Source: Bacteroidota bacterium (GTDB lineage Bacteria; Bacteroidota; Rhodothermia; Rhodothermales; UBA10348). From it: 64,000 bases of DNA. Position numbers and translations under genes: made by a program. A model generated the notes under the pieces. The model was not told the DNA's origin, searched no databases, and saw nothing but the letters and a program-made list of their open reading frames with translations. The stretch spans positions 24,850 through 88,849 of the forward strand of contig JAJCYQ010000031.1 in NCBI GenBank assembly GCA_029262835.1, read 5' to 3'. Of this stretch, positions 35,372 to 45,969 are shown piece by piece; positions within the stretch are counted from its first letter, which is position 1, and every line of letters starts with the position of its first letter.

Positions 35372-36103
35372 ATGAAAAGGAAAAAGATCCTCGTATTCCT
35401 GGCCGTCATCGTGATCGGGTTCATCATGTTCGCCGCGCCTGCCATCTTCTTCCAGATGGGTGGCTTGGGTGGCTATCAGGGTCACAATTTCGCCCTGCTC
35501 GGCATCATCCAGTTGGTGCTGGTGGTCGGCGTTCTGCGCGTCGGAACGCGCATGCTGGGCATGAACTTCCACGACATTGGGCTGCGCGCGCCGGACTTCA
35601 GGTCCCGGCCGTTCCGGCGCGACCTTCTACTCGGCACCGGGGCAGCGGCCGTCTGGTTTGTCGTCCAGTTTTTGGTCCTGTTCCCGCAGACCGGCGGCGC
35701 CAGCCGCCCCGATATCGCTGAAATCCTGCAGATGGTGGATGGCCGGTGGGCGAACGTGTTGTGGTATCTGCCACTGGGGGTGCTCGGCGGTGGCGTGGCC
35801 GAAGAGCTGTACAACCGCGGCTTCTTCATCACGGTGCTGCGCGGCATCCTGGGCGGCGACAGAACGTTGGCCGGTTCATCAGGCGGTATGGGTTGGCCCG
35901 CCCTTCTCGCAGCCACTCTGTCTGTGGTGTTCTTCGCCGCGGGGCATCTGCCGTCTGGTTTCATCGAATGGGTGGACATCCTCATCCCGAGTATCGGATA
36001 TGCTGCGATTTTCCTGTACACCGGCCGCCTGACCGCGTGCATTGTGGCCCACTCGATCTGGAACAGCATGGCGGTCGCCGGGATTTCCCTGGTTTATGGA
36101 TGA
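35372..36103 (+). CDS. CPBP family intramembrane metalloprotease
   Basis: 243 aa with about seven membrane helices. The CPBP (Abi, CAAX-protease-like) motifs are complete: EELYNRGF (EExxxR, about 149-156), FAAGHL with its histidine (about 190-195) and HSIWNSM (HxxxN/B, about 226-232). Members cleave prenylated or small peptides in the membrane or act in peptide immunity; the role here is unknown. It faces away from the AbiE pair with an 88-bp gap and precedes icmF by 96 bp. Confidence 0.87.
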   Translation: MKRKKILVFLAVIVIGFIMFAAPAIFFQMGGLGGYQGHNFALLGIIQLVLVVGVLRVGTRMLGMNFHDIGLRAPDFRSRPFRRDLLLGTGAAAVWFVVQFLVLFPQTGGASRPDIAEILQMVDGRWANVLWYLPLGVLGGGVAEELYNRGFFITVLRGILGGDRTLAGSSGGMGWPALLAATLSVVFFAAGHLPSGFIEWVDILIPSIGYAAIFLYTGRLTACIVAHSIWNSMAVAGISLVYG

Positions 36104-36149
36104 TGCCGCGATCCGGCCGCACCTTTGGGAAGCGCCGCAAAACCTCCCT

Positions 36150-36166
36150 CCGTTAACGGCGTTAAC
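36150..36166. promoter_or_regulatory. Two GTTAAC sites before icmF, possible operator
   Basis: CCGTTAACGG (a 10-bp palindrome, 36150-36159) is followed at once by GTTAAC (36161-36166), 34-50 bp upstream of the icmF start. The pairing and place suggest a repressor site, but no regulator can be named and chance is possible. Confidence 0.25.
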
Positions 36167-36199
36167 AGGCACCTGACCGAACGCCATTACACGGAACTC

Positions 36200-39100
36200 A
36201 TGCCCACTGCCCCCGAAGCAAAAGCCCAGGACCCCAGGAACTCCGCCCCCGCCGACGAGCCCCAGGGCGTCCAGTCGCAGGATGTCTATACGCCGCAGCA
36301 CCCCGTCCGCTTCGTGACGGCCGCGAGCCTGTTCGACGGGCACGATGCGGCCATCAACATCATGCGGCGCATACTGCAGGCGGCAGGTGCCGAGGTCATC
36401 CACCTCGGACATAACCGCTCGGTCCAGGACGTCGTCGACACGGCCATCCAGGAAGACGTGCAGGGCATTGCCGTGTCGTCCTACCAGGGCGGCCATATGG
36501 AGTATTTCAAATACATGAACGATCTGCTCCACGAACGGGGCGCGGGGCACATCCGGATTTACGGCGGCGGAGGTGGCGTCATTGTGGCCGAAGAGATCGA
36601 AGAGCTGCACGCATACGGCATTGCCCGAATTTTTTCGCCCGAGGACGGCCTGAAACTCGGTCTTCGCGGCATGATCGACGTCATGATGCGCGAATGCGAC
36701 TTTTCAACCGCCGAGCTCCCTGACGCGCCGGACAGCTCAAACGCTGACCAGAACCACCTCGCCCGCGCCCTGACCCGCGTCGAGTCGGCGCCCACGGGCG
36801 GCGATGGCGCCCCGGCCGAGCGCACGACAAACATCCCTACGATCGGCATCACGGGCACGGGCGGCGCTGGCAAGTCGACGCTGACAGACGAGCTCATCCG
36901 CCGCTTCGTCAACGACTTCGAGGATGTTCACATCGCCGTCCTCTCGGTCGATCCCACAAAGCGCTCTACCGGCGGCGCCCTGCTTGGCGATCGCATCCGC
37001 ATGAACGCCATCTACGATGCCGCCGGCGGCCGCGTCTACATGCGCTCCTTCGCCACGCGGCAGGCACACCGCGCCACATCCAATGCGCTCCGTGAAGCCA
37101 TCCGCGTTTGCGAGGCCGCCGGTTACGACCTCATCATCCTTGAGACCGCAGGCATAGGCCAGAGCGATACCGAAATCGCGGACCTCACCGACCTCACGCT
37201 CTACGTCATGACGCAGGAGTTCGGCGCACCCACACAGCTGGAAAAAATCGGCATGCTGGACGTCGCCGATTTCGTGGCACTCAACAAGTTTGAAAAGCGG
37301 GGCAGCGAAGATGCGCTGCGCGACGTGCGCAAACAGATGCAGCGCAACCGCATGGCCTTCGACCAGGCACCGGATGCCATGCCCGTCTACCCGACCATGG
37401 CCAGTCACTTCAACGACGCCGGCGTTACGGCCCTCTACCTTGCCCTCCTCGAAAATCTAAACGCCGACTACGACTTCGGCCGCACATCTACCCAATATGC
37501 GGGCCAGGACGCGCCCGAGGCCGCAGCCAACGCGCCCGAAGCCGACGCCAGCCAGAGCGCTCTCATTCCCGGCAAGCGCCAGCGCTACCTTGGCGACATT
37601 GCCGACACCTGTCGCTCCTACCGCGAGCACGCCGAAGAACAGGTCCACCTGGCCCGAAAATGGGGTCAGGCCGTGGGCGCCCTCCAGCAAATCGAGGAGT
37701 GGAATCCCGAAGACCGGGACGTACTTGAGGGTCGCCTCCGCACCATGGCCGAGCGGTGGTGGAAGCGTCTCGACCACCCCTCCCGCAGCATTCTCGAAAA
37801 GTGGGATGAAACAGCGGCCACATACACCGCCGACGCCTTCACCTACACCGTCCGCGGCCGCGACTTCACCGTTCCCCTCTACACGGAATCCCTCTCCGGC
37901 ACGCGCATTCCCCGCGTCGCCCTCCCCCGCACGGAAGATCCCGGCGAGCGCCTCCGGTTCGCCCTCCTCGAAAACGTCCCGGGCTACTTTCCGTACGCCG
38001 CCGGCGTCTTCCCCTTCAAACGCACCGGAGAAGATCCCACGCGCATGTTTGCGGGCGAAGGCAGTCCCGAGCGCACCAACCGCCGCTTCCACCTCGTATC
38101 CGAAGGTCTGCCCGCCAAGCGCCTCTCGACCGCCTTCGACTCGGTCACGCTATACGGCTTCGACCCGCACGAGCGGCCCGACATCTACGGCAAGGTCGGC
38201 AACGCCGGCGTCTCCATCTGCACGCTCGACGACATGAAAAAGCTCTACTCGGGCTTTGATCTGTGCAGCCCCACGACGAGCGTATCCATGACCATCAACG
38301 GCCCGGCTCCCATGATCCTGGCCATGTTCATGAATACCGCCATCGACCAACAGGTGGAGAAATACCTGCGCGCCGAGGGGCTTTTCGACGAGGTCCGAAA
38401 GCGGGTCGATGCGAAGCTCGGCGACAATGCGCCCACCTACGCCCCCACAGGCCCGACCGGGCCCACAGACGCCATGCCCGCCACCAACGACGGCTTTGGA
38501 CTCGGCCTGCTGGGCACCTCAGGCGCCGAACTCGTCGAGATGGATCTTCTGGATGCGGACGCCTATGCCCGGCTCCGCGATGAGGCGGTGAGCGTCGTGC
38601 GCGGTACCGTTCAGGCCGACATCCTGAAGGAAGACCAGGCGCAGAACACCTGTATTTTCTCGACCGAATTCGCCATGCGGATGATGGGCGACGTGCAGGC
38701 GTGGTTCATCGACCATGCAGTCCGCAACTTCTACTCGGTGTCCATCTCCGGGTATCACATCGCCGAAGCGGGCGCCAATCCCATTTCGCAGCTCGCCTTC
38801 ACGCTGTCCAACGGCTTCACGCTCGTCGAGTACTATCTCGCGCGAGGCATGGACATCGACGATTTTGCACCCAACCTCTCGTTCTTCTTCTCGAACGGCA
38901 TGGATCCAGAGTACAGCGTGATTGGCCGCGTTGCGCGCCGCATCTGGGCCGTGGCCATGCGCGACCGCTACGGCGCGAATGAACGCAGCCAGAAGCTGAA
39001 ATACCATATCCAGACGTCGGGACGCAGCCTGCACGCCCAGGAAATCCAGTTCAATGACATCCGGACGACGCTGCAGGCGCTGATGGCCATCCAGGACAAC

Positions 39101-39703
39101 TGCAACTCGTTACACACCAACGCCTACGACGAAGCCATCACGACGCCGACCGAGGAAAGCGTGCGCCGCGCCATCGCCATCCAGATGATCATCAATCACG
39201 AAATGGGGCTCGCAAAGAACGAGAATCCGCTGCAGGGATCGTACATCATTGACGAGCTCACGGACCTCGTGGAAGAAGCCGTGCTCCGTGAATTCGAGCG
39301 ACTCAACGATCGCGGCGGCGTGCTCGGCGCCATGGAAACCATGTACCAGCGCTCCAAAATACAGGAGGAGAGCATGTTCTACGAGCACAAGAAGCACTCC
39401 GGAGAGCTACCGGTGATTGGCGTGAACACGTTCAAGGCCGAAACATCCGACGACGAAAACGCCGCCGCCGTCCCCCTCATGCGCTCCTCTGACGTCGAGA
39501 AAAAGCGCCAGATCGAGAACCTGCGCGCCTTCCAGGACCGTAACGAACCGGCGGCTGGCGACATGCTGAACCGGCTGCGCGAAACAGCCCGAACGGGGGG
39601 CAACATGTTCGACACGCTCATGGACGCCGTCCGCGTGTGCTCTCTCGGCCAGATCACGCACGCCCTCTTCGAAGTTGGCGGTCAGTACCGGAGAAACATG
39701 TAG
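36200..39703 (+). CDS. icmF: Fused isobutyryl-CoA mutase (IcmF)
   Basis: 1167 aa adenosylcobalamin enzyme that interconverts isobutyryl-CoA and n-butyryl-CoA, with its own G-protein chaperone. Order: B12-binding domain (residues 35-165, DGHDAA with cobalt-ligating H48, then the GGGGGV loop), MeaB-like GTPase with Walker A GTGGAGKS (219-226), a linker, and the mutase TIM barrel with [49 protein letters not shown] and [18 protein letters not shown]. This B12-GTPase-mutase order is diagnostic of IcmF and separates it from MCM. Two acidic/Ala-rich insertions (about 430-455 and a Pro/Thr-rich stretch near 745-770) make it longer than usual. The start is ATG 36200; an upstream TTG frame lacks similarity. 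Convergent with the histidine kinase cluster. Confidence 0.93.
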   Translation: MPTAPEAKAQDPRNSAPADEPQGVQSQDVYTPQHPVRFVTAASLFDGHDAAINIMRRILQAAGAEVIHLGHNRSVQDVVDTAIQEDVQGIAVSSYQGGHMEYFKYMNDLLHERGAGHIRIYGGGGGVIVAEEIEELHAYGIARIFSPEDGLKLGLRGMIDVMMRECDFSTAELPDAPDSSNADQNHLARALTRVESAPTGGDGAPAERTTNIPTIGITGTGGAGKSTLTDELIRRFVNDFEDVHIAVLSVDPTKRSTGGALLGDRIRMNAIYDAAGGRVYMRSFATRQAHRATSNALREAIRVCEAAGYDLIILETAGIGQSDTEIADLTDLTLYVMTQEFGAPTQLEKIGMLDVADFVALNKFEKRGSEDALRDVRKQMQRNRMAFDQAPDAMPVYPTMASHFNDAGVTALYLALLENLNADYDFGRTSTQYAGQDAPEAAANAPEADASQSALIPGKRQRYLGDIADTCRSYREHAEEQVHLARKWGQAVGALQQIEEWNPEDRDVLEGRLRTMAERWWKRLDHPSRSILEKWDETAATYTADAFTYTVRGRDFTVPLYTESLSGTRIPRVALPRTEDPGERLRFALLENVPGYFPYAAGVFPFKRTGEDPTRMFAGEGSPERTNRRFHLVSEGLPAKRLSTAFDSVTLYGFDPHERPDIYGKVGNAGVSICTLDDMKKLYSGFDLCSPTTSVSMTINGPAPMILAMFMNTAIDQQVEKYLRAEGLFDEVRKRVDAKLGDNAPTYAPTGPTGPTDAMPATNDGFGLGLLGTSGAELVEMDLLDADAYARLRDEAVSVVRGTVQADILKEDQAQNTCIFSTEFAMRMMGDVQAWFIDHAVRNFYSVSISGYHIAEAGANPISQLAFTLSNGFTLVEYYLARGMDIDDFAPNLSFFFSNGMDPEYSVIGRVARRIWAVAMRDRYGANERSQKLKYHIQTSGRSLHAQEIQFNDIRTTLQALMAIQDNCNSLHTNAYDEAITTPTEESVRRAIAIQMIINHEMGLAKNENPLQGSYIIDELTDLVEEAVLREFERLNDRGGVLGAMETMYQRSKIQEESMFYEHKKHSGELPVIGVNTFKAETSDDENAAAVPLMRSSDVEKKRQIENLRAFQDRNEPAAGDMLNRLRETARTGGNMFDTLMDAVRVCSLGQITHALFEVGGQYRRNM

Positions 39704-39740
39704 GCAAACAGAGCCGGACGCCTGGTTCCCAGGTGGACAC

Positions 39741-42182
39741 TCACGGCCTGTCGACAGAGCCGAGCACATCACGAATAGCGGTCAGCAGTTCAGCGGCCGA
39801 GTACGGTTTCTCGAGGAACGCCCGAACGGGAGCATTGCCGTTCTGCAATACGTCGTGATTGCCATGGATACCGCTGGCGGCAATGACACGGACGTCAGGA
39901 TTCATGCGGCGCAGCGCTTTGATGAGGGCCGCCCCATCCATGACCGGCATCATCATGTCCGTCAGGACCAGTGCCACGTCATCCCGGTGATCGGCATACA
40001 GTCCCACCGCCTGTGCGCCATCTTCTGCGACAAGCACCCGGTAGCCGAAGGTCTCGAGCGTCTGCTCGGTCATGGTCAGGATCGATGCCTCGTCGTCCAC
40101 CACCAGGATCAGTTCGCCGTTTCCGCGCGGAAGCCCTGCACCGCTCTGGTCATCTCCAGAATCGTGCACACCGACAGGCTCCTCAATGGCTGGCAGGTAC
40201 ACCTTGAACACGCTGCCCTTGCCGACTTCGCTGTACACGGTGATGGTCCCGCCGTGGCTCTGGACAATGCCGAGCGCCGTCGGCAGGCCAAGTCCCGTCC
40301 CTTCGCCCACCTCCTTGGATGTAAAGAACGGTTCAAATACGCGCTCCATGGTCTCGCGCGACATGCCGGTACCTTCGTCCGCCACCTCGAGCACAACATA
40401 TTTACCGGCCGCCAGATCCGGGTTCATGACCACATACTGCTCGTCAAGGACGGTATTGCGCGTCGATATCGAAATACGCCCCCCATCCGGCATGGCGTCG
40501 CGCGCATTGACACACAGGTTCATGAGGACCTGACCAAGATGTGTCGGGTCTCCAATGACGGTCCACAGGTCAGAATCGCTCTCGTGCGAAACGACGATAC
40601 TTTTTGGAAACGTGGTCTCTGCCATGGTTCTCACCTCGCGCACCACATGCGACAGCACAACGGGCATGCGCGCGCCATCCACGCCGCGCGCGAACGACAG
40701 GACCTGACGAACGAGTCCGGTTCCCCGCTCCGCGCTCTTCCCGATATTGTCAATTACTGGCACCAACTTCTCGTCCTTGATCACCTGACGCAGCAGGTCC
40801 ACGCCCATCACGATCGGCGCGAGCAGATTGTTCAGATCGTGCGCAATGCCGCCCGCGAGCGTACCAATGCTTTCCATACGCTGCGCCCGCAGGTACTGCA
40901 TTTCAAGCTTCTTTCTATCGGTCACATCCGAATTGATGGACAGTATCGACGCGGGCTGCCCGTGCTCATCCCGTACGAGTGTCCACCGGCTCTCGACTGT
41001 TCTCTGCTCTCCGTCCCGTGTGCGGTGAACGAGCTCGCCCGACCACTCTCCAGCGCCAAGCGTCGCATCCAGTGCCTCTGCGAAGGCGTCTTTGTCCTCG
41101 TGCATGACATCCAGCACGGACCGTCCAGCAACTTCGTCCTGCGTCCATCCATAAAGTGCCTCTGCACTCTGATTCCAGTAGCGCACGCGGTGCTCCAGAT
41201 CGCGGACGAGGATGGCATCGTGCGCCTGGTCAAGGAGCGCTGCCTGCTCGGCAATCCGGCGATTGGCCTCCACCTGCTCTGTGACATCCATGGCCGTGCC
41301 TACAACGCGGTATACGTGTCCTCGCTCGTCTTCCACCGGAAAGGCCCGGTCGCGGATCCACCGGACCGCGCCGTCCGGCCGTACAATCCGGTAGGTTTCG
41401 TCGTAGTCCCCCGACACCTGATCGTGCTCCGCGGCACGCTGTATGCGATCACGATCTCCTGGATGAATGGCATCCAGCCAATCGGAGGGTTTTGCCAACA
41501 ACGCCTCCCGGCTCCGCCCCCAGATCGTTTCATACGCCGGGCTGATATAGTGCATGACTCCTTTGTCGGGGTCCGATATCCAGAAAACCTCCTCAATGTT
41601 TTCCGCAAGCTGCCGGAACCGCTCCTCGCTCTCGAGCAGCGACTTCTCCATGAGTTTCCGCGCCTCCAGATCCTCCCGGAGCGCTTCATTCGCCTCCTGC
41701 AACTGCTGCGACTTCTCTTCCAGCTTCCTGATCAACGTCTCGCTGTACAGCTTGAACAGTGAATTCCCTTCCTCAAGCGGCGCCGGTCTGCTGACCTGTT
41801 TCCGGCCCGTTGCCACGCTGTCAATGACCTCCCTGACGCGGGCAACAAAAACATCCGGCTCCTCCGGCTTCAAAATAAACGCATCGGCTCCAAGATCAAG
41901 TGCCAGCTGCCGGTCGCTCTCCTCTGTGTACGTGGCCGTATAGACAATGAAAGGGACTTCTCGAAGCCGCTCATCCAGTTTGCAACGGCGAAGCAGCGTG
42001 AAACCATCCAGTACCGGCATAAGCAGGTCTGACACGATCAGGTCCGGCGGCTGCGCCCGCGCCAGGACAAGCGCCTCGGCACCATGCTTTGCCGTATCTA
42101 CCGCATAGCCGTGCCCGGTAAGCAGCGCTTCGAGCAGGTACCGGTGATCGGCCTTGTCATCTACGACGAGTATGCGTCCCAT
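39741..42182 (-). CDS. Hybrid sensor histidine kinase (REC-PAS-PAS-HisKA-HATPase-REC)
   Basis: 813 aa soluble hybrid kinase. An N-terminal receiver (1-120, phosphosite D52, K105-type lysine in ILKP) is followed by a coiled coil (about 140-190), two PAS domains (about 190-305 and 312-425), a dimerisation/phosphoacceptor helix with GGIAHDLNN (H448), an ATPase domain (N box NLCVNARDAMP, G boxes DEGTGMS and GEGTGLGL) and a C-terminal receiver (from 690, phosphosite D742 in LTDMMMP). No membrane segment or DNA-binding domain. It is the last gene of a five-gene signalling run and lies 5 bp downstream of the single-domain response regulator. The ligand of the PAS domains is unknown. Confidence 0.9.
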   Translation of the reverse strand: MGRILVVDDKADHRYLLEALLTGHGYAVDTAKHGAEALVLARAQPPDLIVSDLLMPVLDGFTLLRRCKLDERLREVPFIVYTATYTEESDRQLALDLGADAFILKPEEPDVFVARVREVIDSVATGRKQVSRPAPLEEGNSLFKLYSETLIRKLEEKSQQLQEANEALREDLEARKLMEKSLLESEERFRQLAENIEEVFWISDPDKGVMHYISPAYETIWGRSREALLAKPSDWLDAIHPGDRDRIQRAAEHDQVSGDYDETYRIVRPDGAVRWIRDRAFPVEDERGHVYRVVGTAMDVTEQVEANRRIAEQAALLDQAHDAILVRDLEHRVRYWNQSAEALYGWTQDEVAGRSVLDVMHEDKDAFAEALDATLGAGEWSGELVHRTRDGEQRTVESRWTLVRDEHGQPASILSINSDVTDRKKLEMQYLRAQRMESIGTLAGGIAHDLNNLLAPIVMGVDLLRQVIKDEKLVPVIDNIGKSAERGTGLVRQVLSFARGVDGARMPVVLSHVVREVRTMAETTFPKSIVVSHESDSDLWTVIGDPTHLGQVLMNLCVNARDAMPDGGRISISTRNTVLDEQYVVMNPDLAAGKYVVLEVADEGTGMSRETMERVFEPFFTSKEVGEGTGLGLPTALGIVQSHGGTITVYSEVGKGSVFKVYLPAIEEPVGVHDSGDDQSGAGLPRGNGELILVVDDEASILTMTEQTLETFGYRVLVAEDGAQAVGLYADHRDDVALVLTDMMMPVMDGAALIKALRRMNPDVRVIAASGIHGNHDVLQNGNAPVRAFLEKPYSAAELLTAIRDVLGSVDRP

Positions 42183-42187
42183 GGTCT

Positions 42188-42556
42188 TTACGCCTTCACA
42201 TAGGCAAGGATGTCTGAAACAAACGTCTCTGGATTGATCGGTTTCTCCAGGTATCCGTCACACCCAGCGCGCAGCGCCTTCTGCCGGTCCCCTCCCATGG
42301 CATAGGATGTCACGGCGACGATCGGAATGTCCGAGGTTGCCGCCTCCGTACGTAACCGCCGCGCCACCTCATACCCGTCAATACCCGGAAGCTGGATATC
42401 CAGCAGGATCACGTCCGGCCGGTGCTTCTTCGCGGCAGCCAGTCCATCGAGCCCATTTCCAGCACACCTGACCTCGAAACCGTGCTTTTCCATCAGGAAC
42501 GTGGCCAGATACCGGTTCTGCTCGTTGTCTTCAATGATCAGTACGGTTTTTTTCAT
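42188..42556 (-). CDS. Single-domain response regulator (CheY/DivK-like)
   Basis: 122 aa receiver only: acidic pocket IIEDNEQN (E9, D10), phosphosite D53 in ILLDIQLPGIDGYE, the switch threonine in AVTSYAMGG and K in YLEKPINP. The QNRYLATFLMEKHGF opening matches the DivK-like group that passes phosphate between kinases. It sits between two kinase genes (1 bp and 5 bp gaps), so a shuttle between them is the natural inference. Confidence 0.92.
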   Translation of the reverse strand: MKKTVLIIEDNEQNRYLATFLMEKHGFEVRCAGNGLDGLAAAKKHRPDVILLDIQLPGIDGYEVARRLRTEAATSDIPIVAVTSYAMGGDRQKALRAGCDGYLEKPINPETFVSDILAYVKA

Positions 42557-42557
42557 A

Positions 42558-43934
42558 TCAAAGGGGCAATACCAGGCGGAATGTACTGCCTTTCTGCCAC
42601 GTACTCTCTACCTCAATCTCACCATCGAGCATGGCCGCTAGCCGGTGGCTGATGGCCAGCCCGAGTCCTGTCCCCTCATGCGACCTCGTCAGCCCCCCTT
42701 CCACCTGAACAAACGGCGTGAACAGGTGGACAAGGTCTTCTTCGCGGATGCCGCATCCGGTATCGGTCACCTCGATTTCGATGGATGCAGCGGTGCGCGC
42801 CGCCCGCACGGTAACGCTCCCCGCGTCCGTGAATTTGATGGCGTTGTTCACCAGATTGAGGACGATCTGTTCCACACGCCGCGCGTCGGACGTTATGGCA
42901 CCCAATTCGTGCGCCGCGTCCAGGCCCAGGTTCAGCCCCCGCGCATCTGCCAGCGGCCTCACTGACTGCACAATCGGCTCCAGCAGCAATGCCACGTCGA
43001 ATGACGCGCGCGACACCGACAATTGACCGGCTTCTATTTTTGACAGATCGAGTACATCATTGATCAGGGCCAGAAGGTGCCGGGCACTCGCCTGTACCAT
43101 GCCCATCTGCTTTCGCTGTTCCTCGTTCAGCGCACCCGCCAGCCCCTGCAGGAGAATGCCCGTAAAACCAATGATGGAATTGAGCGGTGTCCGGAGTTCG
43201 TGACTCATCGTTGCCAGAAACGCCGATTTCGTCTGGTCGGCCTCTTCGGCCCGGACCAGTGCCAGTTTCAGGTCTGCTGTACGCTCCGAGATTCGTGCTT
43301 CCAGCGTTTGGTTCAATTCCCGCAGTTCACGTTCCATCGCCGTCCGCTCGGAGATGTCAATTCCTATCCCGATCAGACAGTGTGCGTCCTGGTACGTGAC
43401 GCGGCGCCCCGTGAAGAAATACGGCGTCTTCGTTCCGTCCCGGTGCAGGAAACCGGCCTCGACGCTCGATTCCCCGACGTCAAATACGCGCTCAATGCGC
43501 TCTTCCACACGCTTTCGGTCCGCTCCTTCAACAAAATCAAGCGGATGCATGCGCGCCAAATCGTGCTTTGAATACCCCGACACGCGCTCGAAATTTTGGT
43601 TCCACCGGAGGAAACGGCCCGACATGTCATAGAAATACACGACTCCGGGCATGCTTTCGATCATCGATTCAGACAGCTGTTTCTCGTCCCGAAGCTGCGC
43701 GACCGCCTGCCGGATAAGCAACCAGAGCATGAGCGAGGTGAGCAGCACGAAGGCCATGCCTTTGTAGACGCTCCAGCGGACGACGGCCTGGGGGTCGGAA
43801 TATACAAGGAGGAGGGCGCGGTCCGAGAACCAGATCCAGAGCAGCGAGACCACGGCATAGATCATGGCAATACGCCAGGCACGCGTCCGGTAGAAGGGTA
43901 TGTGACCGGGGTCAGGCACGGCCGCGTTCACCAT
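42558..43934 (-). CDS. Membrane-bound PAS sensor histidine kinase
   Basis: 458 aa. Two membrane segments (about 20-38 and 57-77) with only a short loop between, then a PAS domain (about 85-200), a coiled coil, HisKA with ATMSHELRTPLNSIIGF (H245) and an HATPase with NLVNNAIKF, DTGCGI and HEGTGLGLAIS. All catalytic boxes are intact. The start is ATG 43934, which overlaps the upstream kinase gene stop by 23 bp; an in-frame TTG one codon earlier exists. It lacks a receiver, so its phosphate probably goes to the adjacent DivK-like regulator. Confidence 0.9.
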   Translation of the reverse strand: MVNAAVPDPGHIPFYRTRAWRIAMIYAVVSLLWIWFSDRALLLVYSDPQAVVRWSVYKGMAFVLLTSLMLWLLIRQAVAQLRDEKQLSESMIESMPGVVYFYDMSGRFLRWNQNFERVSGYSKHDLARMHPLDFVEGADRKRVEERIERVFDVGESSVEAGFLHRDGTKTPYFFTGRRVTYQDAHCLIGIGIDISERTAMERELRELNQTLEARISERTADLKLALVRAEEADQTKSAFLATMSHELRTPLNSIIGFTGILLQGLAGALNEEQRKQMGMVQASARHLLALINDVLDLSKIEAGQLSVSRASFDVALLLEPIVQSVRPLADARGLNLGLDAAHELGAITSDARRVEQIVLNLVNNAIKFTDAGSVTVRAARTAASIEIEVTDTGCGIREEDLVHLFTPFVQVEGGLTRSHEGTGLGLAISHRLAAMLDGEIEVESTWQKGSTFRLVLPL

Positions 43935-45834
43935 CAAGCGCCTTTCGAATGGTTATAAGAAGCTGCTGCGCTGTGAAGGGCTTTTCGAGAAAATCCGTCA
44001 CGCCCACCTGTGCGGCCCTGGCGACATTCACGCCCCCCTGCAGTCCGCTCACCGCCACAATCCGAGCGCCCGCGTCAATACGGCGAATGGCCTTGACGAG
44101 CGCGGGCCCGTCCATGACCGGCATCATCATGTCGGTGAGCGTGAGCGCTACATCTGTTCTGTTCATGGCGAACACTCCGATAGCCTGCGCGCCGTCGTCT
44201 GCCGTGAGGACTCGGTATCCGTACGACTCCAATGTATGCTTTGTGATGGTAAGAATGGACAGTTCGTCGTCCACCACCAGAATGGTTTCCCCATGACCGC
44301 GCGGCGAATCGACACCAGGCTCGGGCTCCGGGTCCGCCACATCAACACCATGCTGCGCGGGAAAGTAGACCTTGACCGTCGTTCCCTTTCCTGTTTCGCT
44401 GTATACGTTGATGAATCCCCCGTGACTACGGACAATACCGAGCACCGTGCTCAGGCCAAGCCCCGTACCCTGTCCAGCTTCCTTGGTCGAGTAGAATGGC
44501 TCAAAAATGCGATCCTGGACCTCCTGCGACATGCCGCATCCCTCATCGGCAATTTCAAGGCGGACATAGTCACCAGACTCGACGTGTGTCTGCATGGACG
44601 CATACTGCTCGTCGATCGTGACATTGCTGATTTCAATGCGAACCAGCCCGCCCCCCGGCATGGCATCGCGTGCGTTCACAGCCAGGTTAAGGATGACCTG
44701 ATTGAGCTGTGTAGGGTCCCCGAGGATGGGCCAGAGCCCCTCGGCGGTCCCAGTCTGTACACGAACCGTCTTCGGGAAACTCGTTCTGGCCATCGATACG
44801 ACTTCTTCTACCACCCTGTCGAGACGAACCGTCACGCGCGCCCCCTCCACGCCACGGGCAAACGACAACACCTGTTTTACCAGGCTCGTCCCCCGGGCGG
44901 CACTCTGTCTCATATTCTGGATCACGGACTGCACCGAGCGGTCTGTCTCCCGCTCCGCAAGCAGATCAACCCCCATGACGATAGGCGCCAGGAGGTTGTT
45001 GAGATCGTGGGCAATCCCACCTGCCAACGTGCCAATACTTTCCATACGCTGCGAGCGCAGGAACTGCTTCTCCAGCCGTTTGCGCTCGGTAATATCCTGC
45101 TTGATGGCAATAAAATTGGCCACCTCGCCCTGCTCGTCCCGAACCGGCGTAATGGTAAGCTCTTCCGTAAGCAGCGAACCATCACGGCGTTTGTTCACCA
45201 CCTCGCCCGACCAGACCTGGCCCGAGAGAATGGTATCCCACATGTTTCTGTAGAAGGCGTCGTCGTGGACCCCGGACTTGATGACATCACCCGGCCGCCG
45301 CCCTAAAAGTTCATCCTTATCGTACCCGTAGCTCGTGGCAAACGCCGGATTCACCCACAGAATACGCCCGTCACGGTCCGTGATGGCAATGCTGTTGGCG
45401 GCCGATTCCAGTGCCGCCTTCCACAGCCGCATGCGGGTCTCACTCTGCTCCATCTGTTTCCAGTTGGACCGCAGCCTCGTCAGCGTATGCTTGTAGGCCC
45501 GCAGCTGCGCATCGGACGCCGGCCAGACCAGATACCCGTCGGCATCTCCGCAGAGTGCGCCAGCTACATCGGCCTCCCCGCCCACCGCGAGAACCGTCGG
45601 CTGCATCCGGCCACCTTCGCGCCGGACGCGGCGCAGCACGTCGCACGCATCCATATCCGGAAGCTTCGTGCCGAGCAGCACAACGTCAGGGCTATTCTGG
45701 TAGATGCGCTCGAGCGCGTCAGCCCCGGACGCGGCGCCCGATATGCGGCAGGTGTCGTCAGAAAGGACACGCGAAAGGGCCTCATGAAGCGATTCGTCTT
45801 CATGGGCCACAAGCAGATGTAGGGATTCGGGCAT
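43912..45834 (-). CDS. Hybrid histidine kinase with N-terminal pseudo-receiver (psREC-PAS-HisKA-HATPase-REC)
   Basis: 640 aa. The N-terminal domain aligns with receivers but lacks the key residues: the phosphosite is G55 (DVVLLGTKLP instead of LLDxxLP), the acidic pair is changed (AHED) and the lysine is W104 (YLVWP). A PAS domain (about 140-250), HisKA with GGIAHDLNN (H276), HATPase (NLAVNARDAMP, DEGCGMS, GQGTGLGL) and a normal C-terminal receiver (LTDMMMPVMDG) follow. The kinase core and last receiver are close paralogues of the 39741-42182 kinase, indicating local duplication. Start chosen at MPESLHLLVAH where the domain begins; 25 more codons are open upstream. Confidence 0.87.
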   Translation of the reverse strand: MPESLHLLVAHEDESLHEALSRVLSDDTCRISGAASGADALERIYQNSPDVVLLGTKLPDMDACDVLRRVRREGGRMQPTVLAVGGEADVAGALCGDADGYLVWPASDAQLRAYKHTLTRLRSNWKQMEQSETRMRLWKAALESAANSIAITDRDGRILWVNPAFATSYGYDKDELLGRRPGDVIKSGVHDDAFYRNMWDTILSGQVWSGEVVNKRRDGSLLTEELTITPVRDEQGEVANFIAIKQDITERKRLEKQFLRSQRMESIGTLAGGIAHDLNNLLAPIVMGVDLLAERETDRSVQSVIQNMRQSAARGTSLVKQVLSFARGVEGARVTVRLDRVVEEVVSMARTSFPKTVRVQTGTAEGLWPILGDPTQLNQVILNLAVNARDAMPGGGLVRIEISNVTIDEQYASMQTHVESGDYVRLEIADEGCGMSQEVQDRIFEPFYSTKEAGQGTGLGLSTVLGIVRSHGGFINVYSETGKGTTVKVYFPAQHGVDVADPEPEPGVDSPRGHGETILVVDDELSILTITKHTLESYGYRVLTADDGAQAIGVFAMNRTDVALTLTDMMMPVMDGPALVKAIRRIDAGARIVAVSGLQGGVNVARAAQVGVTDFLEKPFTAQQLLITIRKALDGERGRA

Positions 45835-45969
45835 GGTCGAGGGGGTGAGGGGAAACGAGAGGTCATGCGTATACCTATACATACGTAGAAACCGCCCAAA
45901 CACGGACATTTATCGTCCGCATTGCCCCGAAGACCCGATAGGCGCCCGTTGCAGGGAGTCAGGGGGGAG

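Noticed and set aside
39675..41762. 695-codon plus-strand frame through the hybrid kinase gene
   Set aside because: The minus strand encodes a complete kinase with all catalytic boxes; the plus frame has no motif.
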